A DNA stretch of 64,000 nt from Acestrorhynchus altus (taxonomy: Eukaryota > Chordata > Actinopteri > Characiformes > Acestrorhynchidae), in assembly GCA_034509495.1 (NCBI GenBank), contig CM067522.1, positions 7,547,923 to 7,611,922 of the forward strand, in the 5' to 3' direction. How positions within the stretch are numbered: position 1 is the first letter of the stretch; every line of letters starts with the position of its first letter. This document shows positions 55,800 through 64,000 of the stretch, in pieces. The notes beneath the pieces were generated by a model. That model saw only the letters and a list, made by a program, of their open reading frames with translations, was not told the origin of the DNA and made no database searches. The position numbers and the translations under genes are program-made.

Positions 55800-57073
55800 A
55801 GTCAGCCAGGAGTCTTTTAGTTATTTTTTGAGGGATTTTCATCCATTCTTCCTTGCAAACGTCTTTCAGTTCTGTAAGATTTCTGAAGTGTCTGGCATGC
55901 TCTGCTCTTTTGAGGTCTATCCGCAGATGTTCAGATCAGAGGACCGTGAGGGCCCTGGTAAAACCTTTAGTTTGTGCTTTTTGAGGTAGTCTGTTATGGA
56001 GTTTGAGGTGTGTTCATGATCATTATCCATTTGTAGAATTCAACCTCTTTTCAACTTCAGTTTTTTTAACACATGATGTTGTTTGCTCCCAAAATTTGCT
56101 TTAATTTCATTGATTCCATTCTTCCCTTTACACACTGGCTGCAACACAACTCTAAAGCATGTTTGATCAAACTCCATGCTTAACAGTTGGATAAGTGTTC
56201 TTTTCACAAAATTCTGTGCCCTTTTTCTCCAATGATAATTTTGCTCAGTGTGGCTAAAGAGTTATAATATATCTCATCCGTCCACAGGACTTGTTTGTAA
56301 AATGCATCAAGCTTGTTTAGATGTTCTTTTGCAAACTTCTATTGCTGTTGAGGATGCAGAAGTTTTCTTCTGACGACTCTGATGACCACAAAGGCCATAT
56401 TTGTGCATGTATTGAACAAAAGAATGATGTACCTTAACTCCAGTCTTCTAAGCCTTTATGGATGTCTTTTGAAGGGTTCTAATTAGGCCTTCAACAATCC
56501 TATGAGCAGCTTTCTCTGAAGACATTCTTTGTCTACCTTATATTGACCTCCACTGTTCTGTTTGCGATCTTTTCTTATTTACATTTTGAACTGAGGAAAT
56601 CGCTACCTGAAAATGCTTTAGTATCTTATAGCCTTCTCTTGCCTTGTGGGCCTCAACCATTTTCATTTTCAGAGTGCTAGGCAGTGGCTCAGAAGAACCC
56701 ATAGGTTTTTTTTTGGGACAAGATCATAGGGGACCTATAAGGGACAAGAGTTGTTTAGGTGTTTATATAGCTTTGAATATACATCACCAGACATTTCCTA
56801 ATGATGACTGTGAACAAGCCAGTCCCTAACATGCTAAGGTCTGAGACCTCAGTCAAAGTTCTGAGCACTCAAATGTCCTAGGGTTCATATATTTGTTTGT
56901 TTTTCTCCTTTCCCTTTTTGACCCTTAAAATTGTAATAATGCACAAATATTGTTAAAAAGTGTTTCCTCTTTAATTTAATGCCATTTGGAGATAATTTCT
57001 TCTTAAACGTTTTAAATGTTCACAGTTACAGTCATTTTAACCAGGAGTGCACAAACATTTGCATGCCACTGTA
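55800..57073 (-). mobile_element. Tc1/mariner-type transposon relic
   Basis: The right end 'agtgcacaaacatttgcatg' with 'ccactgta' is the terminal repeat of a common fish mariner-like family and ends at TA. Inside, - strand transposase is heavily degraded; + strand text such as 'ttgatcaaactccatgctta', 'catccgtccacaggacttgt' and 'ttcttctgacgactctgatg' is its complement. The left terminal repeat is missing. Confidence 0.7.
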
Positions 57074-58265
57074 TTTAAATAAGTAAAAAAAGGCTTTTAA
57101 TAATAGTACCCTATATATTTTTTACATGATCACAGGTGCTTCTTAATCTTTCTTATTATTAATGCCACTGACTTTCCTCGCATGCAGACTGACTGCATAT
57201 GCCACACTGTTGCTACACTGGGGATATAGTCATGACTTATTCTGTATTCATTATGTGCTTCTCTTGACCAGAGCTGGTCTGACAGCATCTCTCTGTAGGA
57301 GGCTGAGCAGCCGGTGTGCAGTATCACAAAGGGGTGGAGACAAACACAATATTATAATTGAAAGCAGATCTGAAATCATAGGCCCGCAACTGAAGAGAAC
57401 TGAGGGACAGGCCAGTGTATTACATCAGTATGGAGATGGAGCTCATACATCAGTCACTACTAGACAACATACACCGATTTCTGGACAATCACAGGCATAT
57501 CAAGAGAAACAAGAGAAACAGAGAGTTTAATTTGATATACTGTATTCTGTATTCATACACATCTTCATTGTCATATTCATTCAGTGCAATACAGTGACAT
57601 CAACTTATTGTAACATTTTTATATTATTTTAGTTTGGTTTAGTCTTCAGTGCAACATTAAAAAGAATCTCAGAATCTGGTATATCAGCCCACTATTAAAA
57701 TAATCACAGATAATACAAATGACACTTCATCTTTTCTCTAATCTTCACATTAAGGTTCACATGACCATATTCTCCTAAAAAAAAACAACATTTTTGCTGT
57801 ATTGTAACACTTTTCCAGTATGAACATTTCATGATGAGCCAAATCAGAAAATGAAAATTACAAAAAAAAAGCTAATTAAAATAAAACTTTAAATTTAGAA
57901 ATTCCTGATTCTTGTTTCACGATTCATCCATCACACATTGTAATGGATGAAATGTACAAGCAAAACAGTAGATCCACATTCTAAATAAAAAAAAAATGAA
58001 TGAATGAAAACAATAACAACAATGATGACATCAAAACAGCTGCTTATTACTGTGGAGTAAATGTAGATACTACATACTGGTGGTTGTTATTTACAGCCTC
58101 TATCTACTGGTCTAAATTAGTCCTTTCATGCAGTTTGTTCAGTGTTTAGAAACTACTATAATATGCTTAAAAACACACCCATCTTTGGTGGCAAAAGTAT
58201 TTAATCAGCTCTTTGACAGCATAGGGCATAGGATTGCATAGAGAGTTTAATGATTTAGTCCATCT
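57074..58265. other. Intergenic, unassigned
   Basis: 57160-57540 is less AT-rich than its surroundings and open for 122 codons on + (57162-57530). It shows no domain and may be non-coding. The rest is AT-rich. Confidence 0.35.
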
Positions 58266-58775
58266 ACAAGTATGACCAGTAGTCAACCAAATTGGTCTTG
58301 TTGGTAATACCAGCTTGTTCATGATGTTCACGCTTGACGAACAGCCTGATCATCGTTATGCTGGTGAAGCAGCTTAGTCATGTTAATTATGACAACTATC
58401 AGTTTGTATTAGTCAACTAGATTGTAAATGTTGTGCTAACTTGGTAATGTTGGTTAAACCAGTCAACATGTTCAGTTATACTGGATAAACTGACTGACTA
58501 GCTCAGTCATGTTGGTTAAGCTGGTCAATTAGCTTGGATATAATATATATTTCTATAGCACATTTTAAACAACCAGAACAACACCACTGGGTTTACATAA
58601 CAAAAACACAAAAGTTAAATTAGCAAGCATGAATGAATGAATGAATGAATGAATGAATGAATGAATGAATGAATGGTTGTCTACTGTGGTCATGTTGTTT
58701 AAGCTGGTCAGATAGTTTGGTTATGTGGGTTAAGCTAAACTAGTAAACAGATTTAATCTCTTTGTCCAGCTTGAG
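58266..58775. repeat. Degenerate 'gttggttaagctggtca' tandem repeat
   Basis: Variants of 'catgttggttaagctggtca' and 'acta(g)cttagtcatgtt' recur at roughly 20-40 bp spacing, for example at 58380, 58450, 58500, 58690 and 58730. The TGAA microsatellite interrupts the array. Confidence 0.65.
58629..58674. repeat. (TGAA)n microsatellite
   Basis: About 11 units of a TGAA/GAAT tetranucleotide. Confidence 0.95.
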
Positions 58776-58979
58776 CTGGCCAGTCTATTTTGTCAGGAAA
58801 TAATGATGAAATGTAAACTTTTAGAGCTACAAGAATTTCTTAAGACAGAAATGATACAAAACTACAGGCTATTTTGTTGTTAAAAAAGCAGAAACCAGCA
58901 GTTCTGTCCTAAACATAGTGGGTTTTCAGATTCAGCTTAAAGAACAGAATGGCCTGAACCCTGATGTATTCTGTCCCAC

Positions 58980-59440
58980 TGTTTTGCCAGACACTGGTGA
59001 TTTAGAACAGCGAAGCAGAAGAGAGGAATGGCACACTACAGTGAGCCCGGGGAACGAAAATCAAAGTCGACGGCAGAGGCCGACGAAGACAGACCACATC
59101 TTTTACAATCAAAGGAGGGAGGGGGAAGTGATGGGGAAAAAATCTGCCTCCACAGCAATAAAGAAAGCAATTTTTTCCATCAGCGAGGACCGCTCACCTG
59201 CTGTGTGCAAAATCAAGATTTATCAAAGGGGGAAGGGGACGCAGGTAAGCCCTCAGGCAGCAGAGCTCTGATAAGACCCTGGCATGTGAAGCCAGGCATC
59301 AATATACATGCCTCGCACACATTCGTCTAAATTAATGTAACAAGCAGGAGGCTCTCCGGAGGTAGGCAGATAATGCTGTCCATCTGCGCGACCAAACAAG
59401 TTTGAATAGCAGAGAGAGCATGAGGAGCAAAGCTAATAGC
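58980..59440. other. Possible conserved non-coding element
   Basis: Repeat-free block of high complexity, for example 'aatcaaagtcgacggcagag', 'atttatcaaagg' and 'catgcctcgcacacattcgt'. Two overlapping + frames (58918-59271, 59028-59330) are open for 117 and 100 codons but are highly charged and have no domain, so a non-coding role is more likely. Confidence 0.35.
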
Positions 59441-59540
59441 TTCTGCATTTTGCTATTTGTGTGTTATGCAAAACATATCCTGGACAAATATCCTGTTCAC
59501 TAGTGACTTTAGGTATTGCTGACCTGGATGGGTTTAGACC

Positions 59541-59578
59541 AATGTTTCTCAACTCTGGTCCTGGAGGCAACTTGCCTT
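59541..59578. mobile_element. hAT MITE left end
   Basis: 'caatgtttctcaactctggt' and 'cctggaggca' match the left end of the MITE at 32499; truncated by the Tc1 element that follows. Confidence 0.6.
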
Positions 59579-59587
59579 TTTACCCCT

Positions 59588-60705
59588 CAGAATTCTACAC
59601 ACAATACCCCACAATGACAAAGTGAGAAAGGTTTGCTTGAAGTCTTTGCATATTTCTTACAAATAAAAAAACAAAAATATATAAGTATGCATAGCCTTGG
59701 CTCAATACTTTGTTGAAGCACATTTGGCAGCAATTACAGCCTCAAGTGTTTTTTTGGATATGATACTATAATATAACATTATACTTGGCACACCTGCTTT
59801 TGGAAAGTTTCTTCCCTTCTTCTTTGCAGAACCTCTCAAGCTCCATCACATTGCACAGCAATTTCTAGATATCTGTAGAGATGTTCAATTGGGTTCAAGT
59901 CTGGGCTCTGGCTGGGCCACTCAAGGACATTCACAGAGTTGTCCTGAAGCCACTCCATTAATATCTTGGCTATGTTTTTAGGGTCATTGTCCTGTTGGAA
60001 GATAAACCTTCATCCCAGTCTGAGGTTCAGAGCACTCGGGAGCAGGTTATCAAGGATGTCTCTATACATCCCTGTAGTCCTCTTTCCCTCCCTGACTAGT
60101 CTCCCAGTTCCTGCTGCAATAAAACAACCCCACAGTATGATGCTGCCACCACAATGCTTCACTGCAGGAATGATATTGGCTAAGTGATGAGCAGTGTCTG
60201 GTTTCCTCCAGACATGATGCAAAGCATCAAGGCCAAAAAGTTAAATCTTTTTGTTTCTCGTGGTCTGAGAGTCCTTTAGGTGCCTTTTGGCAAACTACAG
60301 TTAGGATGTCATGTGCCTTTTTACTGAGGAGTGGCGCCCATCTGGCAATTCAGATGGAAGATCATTATTGTTAATCTTTACAACCAGCATAAAGTTGAAA
60401 TAAAGCACATCTGAGATGTAACACTGCTAAGGATAACTCCACTGGTTGGCAAGAAATGGCCAGAATCCCACATGCTGTTCAGTAAACAGGCCAGATTGGT
60501 GGAGTGCTGCCGAAAAGGTTGCCGTCTCTCCACAGAGCAATATAGAAGCTCTGTCAGAGTGACCATTTGGCTCCTGGTCACCTCCCTGACTAAGGCCCAC
60601 AATCACTCAATTTGTCCATGTAGCCAGCTCTAGTAAGAATCCTGGAGGTTCTAAACTTCTTCCACTTACAGAACATGGAGGCCACTGTGCTCATTGGGAC
60701 CTAAT
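59588..60705 (-). mobile_element. Tc1 transposon relic containing host exon sequence
   Basis: Reverse-oriented Tc1-type element. 60222-60010 (- strand) encodes transposase with 'HHVWRKPDTAHHLANIIPAV', 'KHCGGSIILWGCF' and 'YRDILDNLLPSALNLRLG'. 60602-60510 encodes the DNA-binding part with 'ALVREVTRSQMVTLTELL'. The left, 3' end region has 'acaataccccacaatgacaa'. Terminal repeats are missing. Between the two transposase segments the expected Tc1 sequence is interrupted at about 60347-60484 by a copy of part of the neighbouring GGT exon. The element is non-functional. Confidence 0.9.
60347..60484 (-). pseudogene. Partial duplicate of the GGT exon inside a Tc1 relic
   Basis: 60361-60484 aligns with 61297-61420 in the GGT exon: 'ttaatctttacaaccag' against 'ttaatctttataaccag', then 'ctgctaaggataactccact', then 'ggttggcaagaaatggccag' against 'ggatggcaagaagtggccag', then 'cccacatgctgttcag' in both. 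Identity is high by eye, with small indels. On the - strand it still reads 'LLNSMWDSGHFLPTSGVILS' in frame with the Tc1 DNA-binding segment, making a 74-codon chimeric frame (60602-60378). The duplicate starts next to the poly-Asp codons of the source exon. It is not a functional gene. Confidence 0.9.
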
Positions 60706-60885
60706 ACTTAATACTTCCATTACACTTCTAATGTTATCTAACAAATTTTTCAATCTTGTTACAACTATTCATTAACCCTACCAAACCCTAACCCAATGGA
60801 AATAGCCCATCTTCAGATGATTAACAAACAGTACGTAAGATAGGAAAAAACACAGAGCTATCAGTTGAACTGAATTATACTTCAT
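60706..60885 (-). other. Region downstream of the GGT stop codon
   Basis: Probable 3' UTR of the GGT-like gene. No AATAAA is visible on the - strand before the Tc1 relic, so its polyadenylation site is not located. Confidence 0.4.
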
Positions 60886-61239
60886 TCAGTAGCCATCAGC
60901 ATGAGCACTGGAAGCAGGAGCTCCATATGCACTAACATGTTCTGCATGTAACTGCAGTACCATAGACAGAGCACCCTCTGAGCACTCCTCCACCTGCTGC
61001 AGCTGACCATCTGGTTCTGACAGCAGCCTATAGATGTCTGAGCTATTTGAAATGCTAGACAAGCAAACAGTAATTGCTGTAGAGTTTCCCAGATCCACAT
61101 GAAGGAGAGGGCTACTAACAGCATCACCAGAAGCCATCACAAAATCAACCCGCTGCAGGAGAATGGCAGCATTGAATAAAGCAGAAAGTCCTCCAGCAAT
61201 GACTACTTCTTTTAATTCCCCCCCCTCACCCTCACCATT

Positions 61240-61302
<63 letters not shown>

Positions 61303-62198
61303 GTTGTTAATCTTTATAACCAGGGGAAAGTAAAGCATGTCTGAGATGTCTGAGGTAAAGCTGCTAAGGATAACTCCACTGGATGGCAAGAAGTGGCCAG
61401 AACCCCACATGCTGTTCAGCGAAGCTGACATAACAATAAAATTACCCTGCTTGTCTAGCACCCCGATGTGACTGCTTCGTGTATCAAGAGCCAATAACTC
61501 CACGAGGTCCTGGTTCTTCTCAGCTGGGGCTCTATTGTCAAGTCCTTGAGTCAAGTTTAAGAGCCTGGCAAAAGATGCAGCGGCCCTGTTAAAATCTCCA
61601 GCAGTGCTCTGAAAGGAAAGGCTTTGCTCTCTGACTTGCTCTAATATATCAGATAGCATCGGTCCGGCATAAGGGGAGCCAGCTGAAAGGACAGTGTATT
61701 TCTCTCCCGGCACGATAAGGGAGTCATTGATTTCTCCATGGCTACGCCGAAGGGCGGCTAAGAAAGCGGGCCTCTCGCGTGCCGAGAGGTCTTCAGCCAA
61801 TTTCATGGCCAGCGTTTCTGGGAAATGGGACTCATTTAGGCTAGCCGCCCGCAACAGTTCTGATAGATTCCGGTTGGCGGCGAGCATGCCTGCCGATTTC
61901 ACACGTCCATTCTTGCCACAGAAAAGATTGCACAGTCCTGACTGCAGGATTTTGTCCTCATGGGTTTCCAAGGCTTTGCCCAGGATGTTGTCAATATGGA
62001 AGCCATCCTCAGCCAGTCCTATGGCATCCCTAAAAAGCCTGCTCCATTCTGAATGTCCCCACTGAGAGTGAAGATCTTTGACTCCCTGCAGGATGGATGG
62101 AACTCCATAAGTGGCCATGGGCAACTGTGGTGCAGTGGAGCGCACTGACTTGCATGATTGTGTAGTGAGATTATAGAGAATGGCTGAGAACACTCCAC
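60886..62198 (-). CDS. ggt6: Gamma-glutamyltransferase-like protein (ggt6-like), 3'-terminal exon
   Basis: Acceptor (- strand) 'cttctacttttttttgaag'; the exon starts at 62198 in phase 1, completing a Gly codon and reading Gly-Gly-Val-Phe-Ser-Ala-Ile-Leu-Tyr-Asn, the counterpart of the family's GGGLFLTIYN. Codon 1 of the open frame at 62193 is GTG and is internal, not a start. Stop TGA at 60886-60888, giving 435 codons from 62193. 'VPSILQGVKDLHSQWGHSEW' and 'AAASFARLLNL' are large-subunit features. The autoprocessing site reads 'DTRSSHIGVLDKQG', with Ser (residue 240 from 62193) where human GGT1 has the nucleophilic Thr of TAH. 'SGHFLPSSGVILSS' and 'IAGGLSALFNAAILLQ' match the substrate-loop and oxyanion Gly-Gly regions. 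A run of 21 Asp (residues 298-318) sits between them. Typical family members are type II membrane glutathione hydrolases. The divergence favours GGT6 over GGT1, 5 or 7, but paralogue identity is not certain. 5' exons lie beyond 64000. Confidence 0.8.
61240..61302. repeat. In-frame (ATC)21 microsatellite encoding poly-Asp
   Basis: Twenty-one uninterrupted ATC triplets, read on the - strand as 21 GAT (Asp) codons within the GGT exon. They are flanked by Asn codons (one AAT and two AAC) that look like eroded units. Confidence 0.97.
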
Positions 62199-62660
62199 CT
62201 TCAAAAAAAAGTAGAAGAATTCATGAATTCTAAATCATAATAAATAAAAAATGGGGTCTTCTATTGTTATGTACAGAAACATGTCTCAAACTCAAAGAAC
62301 CATTTGAATCTTTACATGGATTTGATGCATGTGTAGATCAGTGCATATTTTAAAAATGTCTACATTGGACCAAAAAGGGTTTCAACCCTTAAAATGGGAT
62401 ACATCAACACAGAACCATGACAACTCAAAAAGACACCTCTGGTTTACAGATCTCTAAAGAACAATTTTGGGTTCCACATCCTTAAAAACTGGACTTAAAT
62501 TCTTTAGGGGTTCTTAAATAAATGCATTGGTACTGCATAGAACAAGGATAACTAAAAAAACAAGGCTAAATGTTCTATTTCTGGCTAAATGGTTCTTCAT
62601 TGTGATGAAAACATCTGGTTTATGGTTATATACAGAACCTTTAAAATTGCTCTATACTAT
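62199..62660. other. Intronic, MITE-like
   Basis: Intron upstream of the GGT terminal exon. 62370-62640 is full of 'aaccatttgaat', 'gggttccacatcctt' and 'aatggttcttcattgtgatg', phrases typical of a fish MITE. Exact ends are not resolved and no exon is seen. Confidence 0.4.
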
Positions 62661-62668
62661 ATATACAC

Positions 62669-63628
62669 CTGTGTTTTTCAACTTTTTTTGAGCCAAGGTA
62701 CATTTTTTTCAAAAAAATCACAAGGCACAACACCAACCAAAAATGTTAAACAAATGAAACTCATTTGTGTCTTGAATAGGAATCAAATAAACACAAAAAT
62801 GTATTTTTATCATCTTTTATATTTCTTCTTTCAAATAAAAAGTGCACTTAACATGTCCACTTCAAAAATAAAAGCTTGAACTGCTGGAACAGTGCAAACT
62901 CTAATTCTGTCCAAAAGCATTCTGTTAGTAGGAATACAGAAAATAATGCTTATTCTGACAGAAGCAATAATGTTTCTGAAAGATTTCACTGTTACAATAT
63001 GAAGAGTTGCATGTACAAAATGTCATTCTCAGTATACTTTACTCACTCACTCACATTCTTGTTTTGAAGCAAAGGGTATTTCATATGGATTTAAGCTTGC
63101 TTGGTACCACAGCACTGTTGGATAGCTTTTCACCGCATACCAAACACAACGGAGTTGGTGTCGTTGCATCCCCAGTAAAAGTAAATCCAAATGAAATGTA
63201 ACTCTCACTGTATTGCCTCAAGCAATCCAGCCATACTAGGGCCTTCATCTGGGTCAGAATTTTGTCCAAGGCTCAGATCGGAGTTATCATTTTTTCTTTT
63301 CAAAAACTTCTCCATCACAGTCTTGCTGGCCACAACGCTCTCACTGCTACCTGTCACATTCATGCATCACTAATTCTTTTGTCTTTACATACAATGCAGT
63401 TCGCTACCTGCTGCCATCTAGTGATAAGGAATTAATACATGATTATGCCGCCAGTCACTATTACAGCACAGACACTCGAAAATGGCATATTATTTTCAGA
63501 TAATAATTAATTCCTTTTCAAAAAATCTTTTTAGACCAATTAGATGAAATTGGATAATTTTCCACGGCACACCTGACAATCACTAATGGCACACTACTGT
63601 GCCGCGGGACAGTGGTTGAAAAACACTG
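62669..63628. mobile_element. hAT-type element with perfect target duplication
   Basis: Left end 'ctgtgtttttcaact' and the reverse complement of the right end 'cagtgtttttcaacc' are 15-bp terminal inverted repeats with two mismatches. The flanks atatacac (62661-62668) and atatacac (63629-63636) are identical 8-bp target duplications. 960 bp, no transposase frame, non-autonomous. It sits in the left end of the T1 element that resumes at 63637. Confidence 0.9.
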
Positions 63629-63636
63629 ATATACAC

Positions 63637-64000
63637 ATGTCCAAATGTTTGTGAACATCCCTTGTAATGAATGCACTCAGCTACATTAAGGTGCACCCAC
63701 TACTGACAAAGATGTGCAAATGCACACACGCAATAGAATTGCCAATAGAATACAACTCACTGGAGCGGATGAAGACAAAGCTTTTGGCACCATTCCAGAC
63801 ATGTTCTCTGGAATGATAGTGATAACGATAGTGAATGATAGTGATGATGATGAAGGAGTGAATGGAAGTGACCCATCTAGTACTTTTGGGATGAGGTGGG
63901 GTGGTGTTGAGTCAACATCATGACCTCACTAACACTCTTGCAGCTGAATGCAATTAAATCTTCACAGTGATGCTCCAAAATTCAAACAGGGTACTAAACC
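63637..64000 (+). mobile_element. Tc1-like element (family T1), cut by window end
   Basis: 'atgtccaaatgtttgtgaac' is the family T1 terminus, followed by 'gcactcagctacattaaggt', 'actgacaaagatgtgcaaat' and 'gccaatagaatacaactcac'. It continues to the window edge. A 69-codon frame inside (63714-63923) is not transposase. Confidence 0.8.

Noticed and set aside
62193..62193. GTG at the start of the 435-codon minus-strand frame taken as an initiation codon
   Set aside because: It is preceded in frame by Gly codons and a good splice acceptor, and it falls in the middle of the conserved GGGLFLTIYN-type motif, so it is an internal Val.
1..64000. CRISPR arrays, operons, bacterial promoters or terminators
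   Set aside because: The DNA is a vertebrate nuclear sequence with spliced genes. The tandem repeats present are microsatellites and minisatellites without spacer structure.

Overview
This window is vertebrate, almost certainly teleost fish, nuclear DNA. It is AT-rich, has long introns with GT/AG junctions, carries fish-type interspersed repeats (Tc1/mariner relics, hAT elements and MITEs, tRNA-derived SINEs, L2-like LINE tails, LTR fragments), and contains long (GT)n and (TA)n microsatellites. The species cannot be fixed from the sequence alone.

Two protein-coding genes can be supported. On the + strand, seven exons from 14646 to 42498 encode the C-terminal 380 residues of a TMEM8-family membrane protein, best matched to tmem8b. 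They encode a glycosylated ectodomain part, a six-cysteine EGF-like module and a seven-helix CREST-type domain with SxxxH, Asp and HxxxH. Reading phase is continuous across all six introns. The N-terminal exon(s) are not visible and probably lie to the left of position 1. On the - strand, 62198 to 60886 is the large 3'-terminal exon of a gamma-glutamyltransferase-like gene (probably ggt6). It carries a 21-residue poly-Asp tract from an in-frame microsatellite and Ser in place of the catalytic Thr. Its upstream exons lie beyond position 64000. The two genes are convergent, with 18.4 kb between their stop codons.

Layout: 1-14645 is probably tmem8b upstream intron and holds repeats, including an intact-ended hAT copy (10934-12353), a mariner derivative and a solo LTR side by side (13366-14394). 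14646-27143 holds six exons. Intron 6 (27144-42162, 15 kb) separates helix 5 from helix 6 and ends in a 37-bp minisatellite. 42499-60885 is the intergenic gap, with LINE and Tc1 relics, minisatellites and stretches of low-repeat, mixed-composition DNA that resemble conserved non-coding elements. 59588-60705 is a Tc1 relic that contains a piece of the neighbouring GGT exon. 62669-63628 is a hAT element inserted into the end of a Tc1-like copy.

No RNA gene, CRISPR array or bacterial-type feature is present. Most short open frames here are chance frames or parts of transposons. The conservation claims are visual judgements and would need a cross-species alignment.
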